From Bernardetia sp042180575 (GTDB lineage: Bacteria > Bacteroidota > Bacteroidia > Cytophagales > Bernardetiaceae), in assembly GCF_042180575.1 (NCBI RefSeq), contig NZ_CP170094.1, positions 2,604,001 through 2,668,000 of the forward strand: DNA of 64,000 nucleotides, given 5' to 3'. A program made the translations under genes and the position numbers. The notes under the pieces were generated by a model. It was given only the letters and a program-made list of their open reading frames with translations. It was not told the origin of the DNA and searched no databases. Below, piece after piece: positions 35,802 through 43,485 of the stretch. Numbering within the stretch: the first letter of the stretch is position 1; every line of letters starts with the position of its first letter.

Positions 35802-36623
35802 ATGCATATTTTCAAATCATGTTTAGCATACATACTGCTACTAGGAGTGGCACTTCTTAGTTGGAATTGTGTTCCAGAAGATGAAACAACTAGACAACAA
35901 ACAGATATTTTCTATCTAATAGACCCTCTTCCTGATACAGTATTTGTAAAAGGGCAACAATCTATTACCTTCGAAATAGAAACTTCAGATGGACTTAATG
36001 CTGATAAAATAAGTGAAGTTACTTTTTATAAAAGTTTGGAAAGCCCTGTTGTTTTAGGCTCTGAGGAAACTGTAAGAAGTGAAGAAACTTTTTTATCAAA
36101 AACTTCTCAAATACCTAGTGAGATAACTTTTAGTACATCAGAACTTCTTGCTGGAACAGGCTATAACTCTGAAGACGAAATTCCAGGTGGCTCATTTTGG
36201 AATATTCGTTGGGAAGTAACCTCTAGTGGAAAAACATTAGCACCTGCTGATACTACAGAAATGAGATACATCTGTCCTTCAAACATGGAAGGTAGATATA
36301 TTGCAACTAATGATTTTTGTCAAACTACTCCTCTAGAACTCAACATCATTAAAGATACTGTTAGTGGAAGTCAAGAAAAGTATATTATTCCTGATATTAC
36401 TGCAAATCATTTATCAGAATGTGTAGGAGAAGGAGTTCCTATCTTTATGACAGTTACTGAATCATGTGGAAATATTGCACCTCTCTCTAGAGTTTTCTTT
36501 GGTCTTCGTTGGAATCTACTAGGAGGAACTTGGAATGAAGCAACAGGAACAATTACTCTTCGTTGGACAGATACTTATACATTAAATGGAACAATAGTAA
36601 ATTCTACCTTTGTACGGCAATAA
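35802..36623 (+). CDS. Hypothetical lipoprotein of the SusCD operon
   Basis: A 273-residue lipoprotein. The signal peptide ends at the lipobox LSWNC (Cys23), followed by VPEDET. The mature part is beta-rich: an Ig-like segment (FVKGQQSITFEIETSDG, about 50-65) and a C-terminal domain with several Cys and Trp (CQTTPLELNI, ECVGEGVPIFMTV, LTLRW-like repeats). Its position after SusD suggests a surface-exposed protein that helps bind the same ligand; this is inference. A strong terminator follows. Confidence 0.75.
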   Translation: MHIFKSCLAYILLLGVALLSWNCVPEDETTRQQTDIFYLIDPLPDTVFVKGQQSITFEIETSDGLNADKISEVTFYKSLESPVVLGSEETVRSEETFLSKTSQIPSEITFSTSELLAGTGYNSEDEIPGGSFWNIRWEVTSSGKTLAPADTTEMRYICPSNMEGRYIATNDFCQTTPLELNIIKDTVSGSQEKYIIPDITANHLSECVGEGVPIFMTVTESCGNIAPLSRVFFGLRWNLLGGTWNEATGTITLRWTDTYTLNGTIVNSTFVRQ

Positions 36624-36652
36624 GTAGTTTTATTATTATATTTCAGAAAACT

Positions 36653-36682
36653 AAAAGCGAAACAGATTGTTTCGCTTTTTTT
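36653..36682 (+). terminator. Rho-independent terminator of the SusCD operon
   Basis: AAAAGCGAAACA and TGTTTCGCTTTT form a perfect 12-bp stem with a 3-nt loop, followed by a T-run, 30 bp after the lipoprotein stop codon. Confidence 0.9.
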
Positions 36683-37057
36683 ATACCATCTAACACAGCA
36701 CTACACAACCAATTTTCTATTTTAAATAGAAAATTAAATAGTATTCTTTAAAGATTATATAAATTACTATTCAAAATTAGGCTGTCTTTTGCATGACTCT
36801 TGTTTTACAAACCTAGAACACATAGGACAAAATATTGAACTGGCTTTTGATTGGGCAAGTTTGGATAACTTTGTAGAAAATAATATTAATGAAGGTATTG
36901 TATTAGGACGAACCAAATTGAGTATAAAAGGAGTTTCAAATGAAGAGTTTACAGGCTATTTTCATAAAGAAGGAATAAAAAAATCGATTGAAGCTCCAAA
37001 AGATATTGTAAAGTTATGGCAGGCAATTGGTAAGAGTATAATAACGTGAACTCGGTA

Positions 37058-37963
37058 TTAGTTGGGTACAAAAATTCTAGGTTTTTCTGGATATAAATGA
37101 TATGCAACTATGGTAGCCGACATATGTGTAAAAGCATTTATTGGTTTTCTGTGTCTAGAGTGTTCTATGTCAAAAACAGAAGTCAGAATGTCATTTACAG
37201 ATTCAATAACTGCTCTTTTTCTGAGGGTGTATTTTTCTTTCAACGTAATAAGTTGATTCTTCATGTTCTTTTTGACTTTAGTAATTAATTTAAGTCCATT
37301 TTCATAGAGTTCTTGCCATAATTTTGTCAAGTAGCCTTTGTCTCCGAAGCAACTTCCTTCTAAGTTATTGAGTAATTTTTTCAATAGATTGTGGTTATTG
37401 TCAGCCTTGTTAGCTGCTGTGATTTCAAATGCCATCACCTCTCCTAATTGATTGATAACTAAATGAAGTTTAAAACCAAAAAACCAGCCCATTGAGCCTT
37501 TTCCTCGTTTTGCAAGGTCTTTAAACACTTTATGCGAGTGAATACGACGATTATCAGAAACTACTATTTTCTTAGAATCTACAAAATAAGTTCCTGTTTT
37601 TTGACTTTTAGCACAGAGTAATTTAGCTAACACATACATGGGAAGGCTCACTCTTTCTATGAGTTCTAAAAAACGATTGTAGGAGCAAAGTTTAGGAAAA
37701 TAAGGTAGTAAATCTGTACTAACAAGACGTTGATAATAGTATTGAAAATTCTTGTAACCAGAGTAGTTATAATAAATCAAAATAGTCATCATTTCACTTG
37801 CGCTTAATTCAGGAATACGAGTTGGAGAATGAGAAGAAGATTGACTTTTGCTACCTACCCAATGGCTAGAAACATAGGATTGAGCTTGTAAACAGAACTC
37901 ATCTACTAAATAAAAAATACCGATTAGTTGGTCTTCATCAAATTTTATATTTTTGTCATTCAT
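37058..37963 (-). CDS. IS982-family transposase
   Basis: A 301-residue DDE transposase of the IS982 type. TYFVDSKKIVVSDNRR (about residues 128-143) carries the first catalytic Asp, SCFGDKGYLTK (about 214-224) the second, and RAVIESVNDILTSVFDIEHSRHR (about 256-278) the Glu with the family's typical HSRHR tail. It reads leftward and ends 15 bp inside the left inverted repeat. The IS630 insertion lies about 78 bp upstream of its ATG and may have separated it from its promoter. Confidence 0.9.
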   Translation of the reverse strand: MNDKNIKFDEDQLIGIFYLVDEFCLQAQSYVSSHWVGSKSQSSSHSPTRIPELSASEMMTILIYYNYSGYKNFQYYYQRLVSTDLLPYFPKLCSYNRFLELIERVSLPMYVLAKLLCAKSQKTGTYFVDSKKIVVSDNRRIHSHKVFKDLAKRGKGSMGWFFGFKLHLVINQLGEVMAFEITAANKADNNHNLLKKLLNNLEGSCFGDKGYLTKLWQELYENGLKLITKVKKNMKNQLITLKEKYTLRKRAVIESVNDILTSVFDIEHSRHRKPINAFTHMSATIVAYHLYPEKPRIFVPN

Positions 37964-38040
37964 AAGGCGAAAAAGGGTTAAAGTTGATTAATGCTATTCA
38001 AAAATAACCTTTTTGAGCCTTTTTTGATAAAAAATTCTTA

Positions 38041-39209
38041 AGTAGTTATATGCTACAATTTTGTTAGATTTGATTTTTTATTTCAAAAAACACAATTTTA
38101 TATTTCTGATGCGTTTTATAGCTCCCCTAAGTATTTTTCAAGAACAGGAACTTCGTCGTTATTTATCTAGTAGTGATGTAAAACTCTTACCAAGAGAACG
38201 TAAACGATTTAGTTCAATTTGTTTGAGTTCCAAACATAAGTTTACTATTAAGGAGCTTTCAGCACAATTTGATGTGAGTGAAAATAGTATAAAAAGTTGG
38301 TTTGATAGGTACGAATCAATGGGCTGTTTGGGGCTTTTAGATAAAAACATGGCTCATTCTCAAAGTAGTTTAGCTACTGAAAATGCAGAAATTATTTTAG
38401 AAGCTGTAAAACAAACACCTCAAAATTTAAAAAGAACCGTTGTTTTATTGAAAAAAGAACATCAAATTGAAACTAATCCTTCTATTCTAAAACGTTTTCT
38501 TAAAAAAAAAAGTGGAGTTGGAGACGAATACAAAAATCGCTAAAATCTCAACGAGATGAGTGGATGCACGACTTTTTTAAGAAAGAGCTTGACTGGTGGT
38601 TAAAAGAAGAAGAAAAGGGAGAGGTAGAAGTGTGGTTTAGTGATGAGAGTAGTTTTCATCTAAATCCTAATAGTATGTATGGTTGGCAAGAAAAGACTTT
38701 GGAGACGCTTAAAAAAGTATTTTTACCTGCCAACCGTGCTAGAGGAGCAAATATCTTAGGATTTATGCGAACTAATAATGAAAGCGAATTTTATGAATTC
38801 TATCAATCTATGGATGCAGATACGTTTATTGCTTGTGTAAATAATTTTATTGAAAAACGAGCAAAAGGGCAGAAAATACTCTTGATTTTAGATAGAGCGA
38901 CCTCTCACAGCAATCATAAAGTAGATAAAGCAATAAAAAAGTGGAAAGAAAAAAATGTATTTATTCAATTCCTTCCTTCTTATTGTTCAGACTTAAATTA
39001 TATTGAAATGTTGTGGAAACATATTAAGCATTATTGGTTAGATATAGCAGCTTGGACAAATGTGAAAACGCTCCAAAAGGCTGTTTTAGATATATTAGCT
39101 CAGTTTGGAAAAGAAAAAGAATATACTATAAATTTTGCACCCTCTTAATTAAAATAGCATTATTAATAAGAGAAAATCAAAAATAACAAAATTGTTATGA
39201 GCAACTACT
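38041..39209 (+). mobile_element. IS630-family element, 1169 bp
   Basis: Inverted ends begin AGTAGTT and stay similar for about 40 bp (including ACAATTTTGTTA). The element is flanked by TA on both sides (38039-38040 and 39210-39211), the expected IS630/mariner target. It is inserted in the IS982-family element and carries a two-frame transposase gene. Confidence 0.92.
38109..39148 (+). CDS. IS630-family transposase, made by -1 frameshift
   Basis: The first frame (38109-38543) encodes helix-turn-helix domains (FTIKELSAQFDVSENSIKSWFDRYE). The second (to 39148) encodes the DDE domain: VWFSDESSFHLNPN, LLILDRATSHSN and FLPSYCSDLNYIEMLWKHIK. They join at a run of ten A followed by G at 38502-38512, which contains the A AAA AAG slippery heptamer. 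A -1 shift gives LKKKKWSWRRIQKSLKSQRD, a natural continuation. IS630 elements often use such shifts. ATG 38109 is preferred over the TTG at 38061. The fused protein would be about 346 residues. Confidence 0.85.
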
Positions 39210-39396
39210 TAAAAAACAGTATAAAACGCTAAATATCAAGTAGTTAAATACCGAGTTCACGTTATAATAGACAAAACAGCTAAAAAAATTAAATTTAGTG
39301 GATGCTTTACTGATAAAGAAGGTGTTTTTTGGATTGAATGGACTTTTAATTATAACTGTTGATGAATGGAGAGATGGAAAATTACCAAACGATTGA

Positions 39397-39748
39397 TAAA
39401 TCTATTGCTTTAACCTATTCTTAGAAAAAGTGAACCACGTTTTAATAAGGAATTGAAATTAAATAACACACTCATTTAAAAACAACAAGTTATTGATGTT
39501 CAGTGCATTACATTCGTAATTATTCCTAAATTATCTATTCAAAAAACAAATACATTTCATTTTCATCATTTCTAAAATTAGTATGAGTAACAGGTTCTGA
39601 AAAAATAGGCTTTTTTGATGTAAGAAGAGTCTAATTTATGTGCTACTCATTACACCTCCAATGTTTCAGATAATTTACTTTCTAACTGTACTGACATCTC
39701 TAAGATATCCAACAGGAAAAACAATAAATATTCAATTCCAAGTTCATG
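39397..39748. other. Non-coding stretch after the decayed gene
   Basis: 352 AT-rich bases between the pseudogene and the convergent DUF3298 gene. No open frame, hairpin or repeat that I can support. It may hold further debris of the disrupted locus. Confidence 0.4.
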
Positions 39749-40906
39749 TTATTTTACTGTTATTTTTAATAAAGAACGAACAGAAGAATCGGTTTTTATA
39801 AGGTCTTTAAGTTCTTCCCAAGTAAACAAAAAAGCTGGCATTCCTGCTGCGTAAGGTGCAATTTCATAGGGCTGATAAACAAAAGTTATTCCTTTAGCTG
39901 TCAATGAGAAATTATCAGTAACTTCTATTTTATCTACCAAATACCCTGCATCTTGCAAAGAAACAGGATTTTCAAAACCTGTATAAGCATAAGCCTTTTT
40001 TATCATTCTTTTTTCTAATGTAGTCAGACTTTGCTTATCAAAAATGTCATTTAATTTAATCTCTTTTCCACTTTTTGTATCAATAACAAGGTAGCTTTCA
40101 CCATACATTCCGTGCGCTCCTCCCATATACATATAATTAGAAAAAGAAAGTGTCGCAAAATAATGGTCATTAAAAACAACTTCTATATCACTTTCATTTA
40201 CCCAATTTGCAGCATACAAATAGTCTTCATCTTGGTCTTTATTTACTTCCAAATATTCTTTAAAAAAAGAGTTTTTATTGTTTTCTACAACCTGCCTAGC
40301 ACTCTGATTAGCACTAGAAGATTCAGAATCTTGAATAGACTGATATTTTTTAAGTAATTCTTTAATTTTAGATAAATTACTTCCTTGTGGAACTTGTTTT
40401 ACTTCTACAATTACATCTGAAAATCTAGCTTGAGGAGTATCTTTTCTGTTTTTCAATAATTTTACGCTGTCTTGTATAGAAGTAAACGTGAAAGCAATAC
40501 TTTTTGAATAATCTTCTACCAAAGAAATAGATAATTTTTTCGTTTGGTCTTTGTTTTTCCAGTTGCCGACAAAAGTATCTTGATTTATATTTCCTGTAAT
40601 AAACTCTACCTTTTCCCCATTCTCATCCATTGTAAATAATTCTATTTCACCTTTATTATTTACTTTGCCCTCCAAATTTATTGGTATATTATACTTTGTG
40701 TAATAATAACTTCCTGAGTACATATTTCCATTTTGAACCAAATCCATTACAATAGACAAATTTCCATTTATTGTACCCACAAAATGACAGTAATCTGTAT
40801 TTGTAGTAGCTGGTTTTTGAGCAAAAAGTAGAGAAGGGTAAAATATAGATAAGAAAATGAATAAAAAACAGATAAACAACGAAGGAAGTAATTTCTCTTT
40901 TTTCAT
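39749..40906 (-). CDS. Secreted DUF3298-domain protein
   Basis: A 385-residue exported protein with a signal peptide (1-29, ending LLFAQ). The N-terminal third is beta-rich with repeated NGxY/GxW patterns. The C-terminal half (about 235-375) matches DUF3298: SNYMYMGGAHGMYGESYLVID, then KLNDIFD and the closing FVYQPYEIAPYAAG. This domain occurs in extracytoplasmic proteins such as the C-terminus of RsiV and in Bacteroidota lipoproteins; its ligand here is unknown. The gene stands alone. Confidence 0.8.
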   Translation of the reverse strand: MKKEKLLPSLFICFLFIFLSIFYPSLLFAQKPATTNTDYCHFVGTINGNLSIVMDLVQNGNMYSGSYYYTKYNIPINLEGKVNNKGEIELFTMDENGEKVEFITGNINQDTFVGNWKNKDQTKKLSISLVEDYSKSIAFTFTSIQDSVKLLKNRKDTPQARFSDVIVEVKQVPQGSNLSKIKELLKKYQSIQDSESSSANQSARQVVENNKNSFFKEYLEVNKDQDEDYLYAANWVNESDIEVVFNDHYFATLSFSNYMYMGGAHGMYGESYLVIDTKSGKEIKLNDIFDKQSLTTLEKRMIKKAYAYTGFENPVSLQDAGYLVDKIEVTDNFSLTAKGITFVYQPYEIAPYAAGMPAFLFTWEELKDLIKTDSSVRSLLKITVK

Positions 40907-41195
40907 AAAAGTAAAGTAATGGATTTTGGTGTAGATATGAAATATTGGTGTAGTAGTATGTTATCAAACAAATCTTATGCTTTTTTTGTAAAAAAACAGA
41001 ATATTCAATCAAAACAATAATTTTTTGAATGAAAGAATACAAAGTTAGGAATAAAATAAAGTATTTGCATACCTTATTTGATGTATTGCACCAAAAAAAC
41101 AAAGAAATCTAGATAAAACAAATCATTTTAACTTTAGTTAGTCATTGTATAAAAATGTAGTACTAAAAAATACTTAACAAAATTATTATAAAATT

Positions 41196-41507
41196 ATGGC
41201 AAGTACATTTATAGTCGTTTATAAAAATGGAGAGACAAAAGATTTGGAAGCGCAAAATAGAGCAGACCTCATTATAAAATATTTTGATGGAAATGAGCAA
41301 AAATTTAAAGATGAAATAAAACTTCTTCGTTGGCAACAAGGAACAGTCAGTTATACTCAAAATATAGAAAATGGTAAAATGGATGAATCTGTTGCAACTG
41401 CTGACACAAACCCTTATGGTTGGAGAAATGAAGCCAGTGAAACAGGAAAGCCTGTAAAATCAGAAGAAAACATAAGTAATAATTTCAAATCAACTGATAG
41501 ATTGTGA
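41196..41507 (+). CDS. Small hypothetical protein
   Basis: A 103-residue hydrophilic protein (STFIVVYKNGETKDLEAQN, then KLLRWQQGTVSYTQN) with a disordered Ser/Asn/Lys-rich C-terminus. The N-terminal part looks like a small beta-strand/helix domain. I do not recognise a family. It precedes the aldolase gene on the same strand, with a promoter match between them, so it is probably transcribed separately. Confidence 0.6.
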   Translation: MASTFIVVYKNGETKDLEAQNRADLIIKYFDGNEQKFKDEIKLLRWQQGTVSYTQNIENGKMDESVATADTNPYGWRNEASETGKPVKSEENISNNFKSTDRL

Positions 41508-41558
41508 TTTATGGATATTTTTGAAGCCTAATTTTATTCAAAATTGAATTCAAATTAG

Positions 41559-41566
41559 TACCTTTG
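41559..41566 (+). promoter_or_regulatory. Promoter -7 element of the aldolase gene
   Basis: TACCTTTG matches the Bacteroidota -7 consensus, 87 bp before the aldolase ATG at 41654. The -33 region is less clear. Confidence 0.45.
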
Positions 41567-41653
41567 TAGCACTTTTAAAAAAATCCAATCTGTTTTTTTA
41601 GGAAAACAAAGATTTTACAATTCATTTTCTGTCATTTTTTTCTCAAAATACTT

Positions 41654-42730
41654 ATGGTGCATACAGCAAACCTTTCTACAGACCGTATTTCTGAACTTTT
41701 AGGTAAAGATTCTGAAACGCTTCTCAATTTTTCTACTCCTGCCATTTCGAAAGAGCGTTTACACGTTCCTAGCTCTGACTTTATAGACAAAATTTTTGCT
41801 AACTCAAATCGCAACCCACAGGTTTTGCGTAGTTTGGGACAGCTTTATGGTTCGGGTCGTTTGGCTAATACAGGTTATGTTTCTATTCTTCCTGTTGATC
41901 AAGGCATCGAACACACAGGAGGCGCATCTTTTGCACCAAATCCAGATTATTTTGACCCAGAAAATATCGTAAAATTGGCTATTGAAGGAGGTTGTAATGC
42001 TGTTGCGACTACTTATGGAAACCTTGCTTTGATGTCAAGAAAATACGCTCACAAAATTCCGTTTATTGTAAAAATCAATCACAATGAACTTCTTACTTAT
42101 CCAAATAAATTTGACCAAGTCATGTTTGGTTCAGTAGAAGAAGCATGGAATTTGGGTGCAGTAGCTGTTGGAGCAACTATTTATTTTGGTTCAGAAGAAT
42201 CTACTCGCCAAATTCAAGAAGTAGCTGCTGCTTTTGAAAGAGCGCACGAACTTGGAATGGCTACCATTCTTTGGTGTTATGCTCGTAATAATGGCTTCAA
42301 AAAAGATGGAACAGATTATCACGTTGCTGCTGACCTTACAGGACAAGCAAATCACATCGGAGTAACTATTCAAGCTGATATTATCAAACAAAAATTACCT
42401 GAAAACAACGGTGCTTTTAATAATATTGCTTTCGCAAAAACTCATAAAAAAGTATATTCAGACCTTTCTTCTGACAATCCTATTGACCTTTGTCGTTATC
42501 AAGTAGCGAATTGTTATATGGGCAGAATTGGTCTTATCAACTCTGGAGGAGCTTCTTCAGGTGCGTCAGATATGGCAGAAGCAGTCAAAACAGCCGTTAT
42601 CAACAAGCGTGCTGGTGGTGCTGGTCTTATTTCTGGTCGTAAGGCATTCCAAAAACCATTGAATGAAGGGATTGAACTTCTTAATTCTATTCAAGATGTT
42701 TATTTGAATGAAGGAATTACGATTGCTTAA
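41654..42730 (+). CDS. fbaB: Class I fructose-bisphosphate aldolase (DhnA type)
   Basis: A 358-residue aldolase of the archaeal/DhnA class I group, which splits fructose-1,6-bisphosphate into dihydroxyacetone phosphate and glyceraldehyde-3-phosphate through a Schiff-base lysine. Family markers are VSILPVDQGIEHTGGASFA (about residues 75-93), FIVKINHNELL (about 137-147), ATIYFGSEES (about 175-184), ATILWCYARNNGF (about 205-217) and the phosphate-binding INSGGASSGASD (about 298-309). Cytosolic, glycolysis or gluconeogenesis. It has its own promoter and terminator. Confidence 0.93.
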   Translation: MVHTANLSTDRISELLGKDSETLLNFSTPAISKERLHVPSSDFIDKIFANSNRNPQVLRSLGQLYGSGRLANTGYVSILPVDQGIEHTGGASFAPNPDYFDPENIVKLAIEGGCNAVATTYGNLALMSRKYAHKIPFIVKINHNELLTYPNKFDQVMFGSVEEAWNLGAVAVGATIYFGSEESTRQIQEVAAAFERAHELGMATILWCYARNNGFKKDGTDYHVAADLTGQANHIGVTIQADIIKQKLPENNGAFNNIAFAKTHKKVYSDLSSDNPIDLCRYQVANCYMGRIGLINSGGASSGASDMAEAVKTAVINKRAGGAGLISGRKAFQKPLNEGIELLNSIQDVYLNEGITIA

Positions 42731-42771
42731 TTTCTGATTTCATTTTTTTATAAAACATTAGAAACCTGTTT

Positions 42772-42800
42772 ATTTCTATTTGAAGTAGGCAGGTTTTTTT
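42772..42800 (+). terminator. Rho-independent terminator of the aldolase gene
   Basis: AAACCTG and CAGGTTT pair across a short loop and are followed by seven T. It lies about 40 bp after the aldolase stop codon. Confidence 0.75.
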
Positions 42801-42887
42801 AATTTTCTAAATTTTATATTAGGCTGATTATTTTCTAACTTATGAGATAGTTTTTACTCCAATAAAATACAAACTCACTTTACTATC

Positions 42888-43406
42888 ATGGGATTCTTAG
42901 ATTATATTGCTCCAATAAAAAAAATAACTTATCAAACTTCACTTTCTACCCACAAAGTAGCTCAACTATTAGAAAGTAAAATCAGTCCAGAACCAAAAAG
43001 AAAATCTATGTTTGATATTATCCCTCTGACCTATCACGGAAAAGTATCAAAAGCAGCTTTTGAAATTGGTAGGCGTTCAAGAGGACGCAAAGACCACCCT
43101 CCCACAGCCTATGGAACAATAGAAGAAAACCCTGATACCCCCATCGAAACTCTTGTTAAAGTTACCATTCATCCTCATCACAACTTCAAAACAGGGATGA
43201 TTTTATTTATTGTCTTGATAGCAGTTGCTTGTTTACCAGCATTTTTTTCTATTCTAAGTGGGTACTATGATTCCATTGGGTTTTTCATCTTTCTACCTAT
43301 CTTCTTTACTTTTGGTTTTTTGATAAATTATTTGATATTTTTCAACTATAATAAAAAATTAGCTAAAGATATTCAGCAATTTATAGATGGAAAAATTAGT
43401 AATTAA
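42888..43406 (+). CDS. Hypothetical two-helix membrane protein
   Basis: A 172-residue protein with a hydrophilic N-terminal domain (residues 1-105, containing GRRSRGRKDHPPTAYG) and two transmembrane helices (about 105-125 and 133-153), then a short charged tail. Function unknown. It ends 79 bp before the PBP1A gene on the same strand. There is no signal peptide; the N-terminus is probably cytoplasmic. Confidence 0.6.
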   Translation: MGFLDYIAPIKKITYQTSLSTHKVAQLLESKISPEPKRKSMFDIIPLTYHGKVSKAAFEIGRRSRGRKDHPPTAYGTIEENPDTPIETLVKVTIHPHHNFKTGMILFIVLIAVACLPAFFSILSGYYDSIGFFIFLPIFFTFGFLINYLIFFNYNKKLAKDIQQFIDGKISN

Positions 43407-43485
43407 ATCCCTCAAATACAATATAAAACTACCTTTTTTTCTTGAAAATGGGTAACTTGCTTTATCTACTTCATAATTTTTACAG

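Larger units (their letters stand above)
37043..39263 (-). mobile_element. IS982-family element carrying a nested IS630
   Basis: The ends are perfect inverted repeats beginning AACGTGAACTCGGTAT, flanked by the 5-bp direct repeat ATAAT (37038-37042 and 39264-39268). Subtracting the nested IS630 (38041-39209) and one TA leaves about 1050 bp, a normal IS982 size. The transposase gene is intact; the IS630 sits between its start codon and the right-hand inverted repeat. Confidence 0.92.
36738..39396 (+). pseudogene. Decayed hypothetical gene interrupted by nested ISs
   Basis: An open frame from 36738 (no ATG; TTG at 36789) reads NLEHIGQNIELAFDWASLDN and continues to KLWQAIGKSI at 37042. After the insertion (37043-39263) and one 5-bp repeat the same frame continues as IDKTAKKIKFSGCFTDKEGVFWIEW, ending early near 39360. 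A neighbouring frame then reads ITVDEWRDGKLPND and stops at 39396, so there is also a small frameshift. The 5' end looks truncated. I do not recognise the family. It is dead in at least three ways. Confidence 0.7.
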
